A stretch of 64,000 nt of DNA. Source: Ambrosia x helenae (lineage: Eukaryota > Streptophyta > Magnoliopsida > Asterales > Asteraceae). The first letter of the stretch is position 1. Each line of letters opens with the position of its first letter. Under the pieces are notes generated by a model, which worked only from the letters and a program-made list of their open reading frames with translations, was not told the origin of the DNA and made no database searches. The stretch lies in the NCBI GenBank assembly GCA_030844895.1, contig CM061229.1:122091682-122155681 (forward strand). Reading direction: 5' to 3'. Position numbers and translations under genes: made by a program. Positions 63,457-64,000 of this stretch are shown piece after piece.

Positions 63457-64000
63457 CATTACAGGAAAGTTGTGTTTCGATTTTCGAACCATGTGCCTTA
63501 TACAATTGTTGAATGTCATTTCACATTGGTTTACACATATATTGTGGTCGTGTACTGTTGCTACAACAAATATGTGTCCGGAGAGGGTCTGAACGTTCCA
63601 AGGTCGTCAAGCTTCTGACCTCGTCTGCTGCTTAAAGGGTTAGACCAGCAGCATGGAAGAACTCGTCAGAAGGGGTAAAAGGGTTAAAGGGTTTCGGTTC
63701 ACCAAACGCAAGTCGTGGTGTCCCTCTACGTTGTAAACGTAGATGGGAGGTTCAAGAGTTTTGATATTTTAGTTGTTATGATTCTGATTTGGGATCAACC
63801 CAAAGTCAGAATGTTGCTATAATTGGTTAACTTAAGAAGAGATAAAGAATAAGAGTATGATGTTGAAGAAAGGAACACTTGATCCCAAGTTGCAACTAGG
63901 GACCAACCACGTAAGCCTGATGAAGGCTGAGACTTGCGAGTAACAGAGCGTGATTCCGCATGTAGTGGCTGTTGGAGCCGGCTTGGATGTGGAATCAGCA
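63457..64000. other. Unannotated right edge
   Basis: About 540 bp with no recognised gene or element boundary. It may be part of a repeat extending beyond the window. Confidence 0.4.

Overview
This window is nuclear DNA of a flowering plant. It is AT-rich, has no operons, and consists mainly of nested LTR retrotransposons. The Ty3/Gypsy subfamilies (Tekay/Del-like chromoviruses and an Athila element), a Cassandra TRIM, and small hAT elements with GAACGAAC-type or GAGCCGAG-type arrays fit a eudicot. I lean to Asteraceae, but that is inference and no species marker was seen. I found no convincing intact host gene.

Layout, with insertion order read from target-site duplications (TSDs). (1) Element A is a minus-strand Tekay-like element. 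Its 5' LTR is 26325-28947, PBS 26310-26321, gag 25612-25277 continuing at 8392-8003, damaged protease, pol 7475-4731, and LTR 4692-2026. That last LTR is followed by a second PBS and a second gag fragment (1351-737), so two units share an LTR in tandem. The second gag is cut at 737 by the end of another element. (2) Element B is a solo LTR inserted in A's gag (8393-25271, TSD TGAAG). (3) Element C is a recent minus-strand Athila inserted in B (10689-24707, TSD ACGTC), with gag-pol, an env-position ORF, a tRNA-Asp PBS and two polypurine tracts. (4) Element D is a plus-strand Tekay-like element (28997-52857, TSD ACTTA). It has 3.9-kb LTRs, an extra proline-rich ORF before gag, and a probable intron in gag. 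(5) Element E is a non-autonomous minus-strand element inside D's protease (36511-45237, TSD GGTTG). (6) A hAT-type element sits in D's RNase H (46533-47158, TSD CAGGCAAC).

From 52858 to 64000 the DNA is lower-copy and decayed. It holds a 222-bp tandem duplication, a possible organellar insert, LTR-like debris, a complete Cassandra TRIM with 5S rRNA-derived LTRs (59690-60421, TSD TTTCC), and three more hAT-type elements with perfect 8-bp TSDs.

The most interesting signals lie inside LTRs and next to priming sites, not in the coding regions. A's LTRs carry five tRNA-like A-box/B-box modules, each followed by a T-run in its own direction. D's LTR carries four tandem hairpins with one shared loop and covarying stems. 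C carries two polypurine tracts, each beside a hairpin of the same length and loop but different stem sequence. C and B carry clusters of GC-rich palindromes. Three unrelated LTR families carry dense TTGAC (W-box-like) arrays. The genes form a retrotransposon system: gag packages RNA, protease/RT/RNase H/integrase replicate it, and LTRs drive transcription. Every autonomous-type copy here carries lesions.
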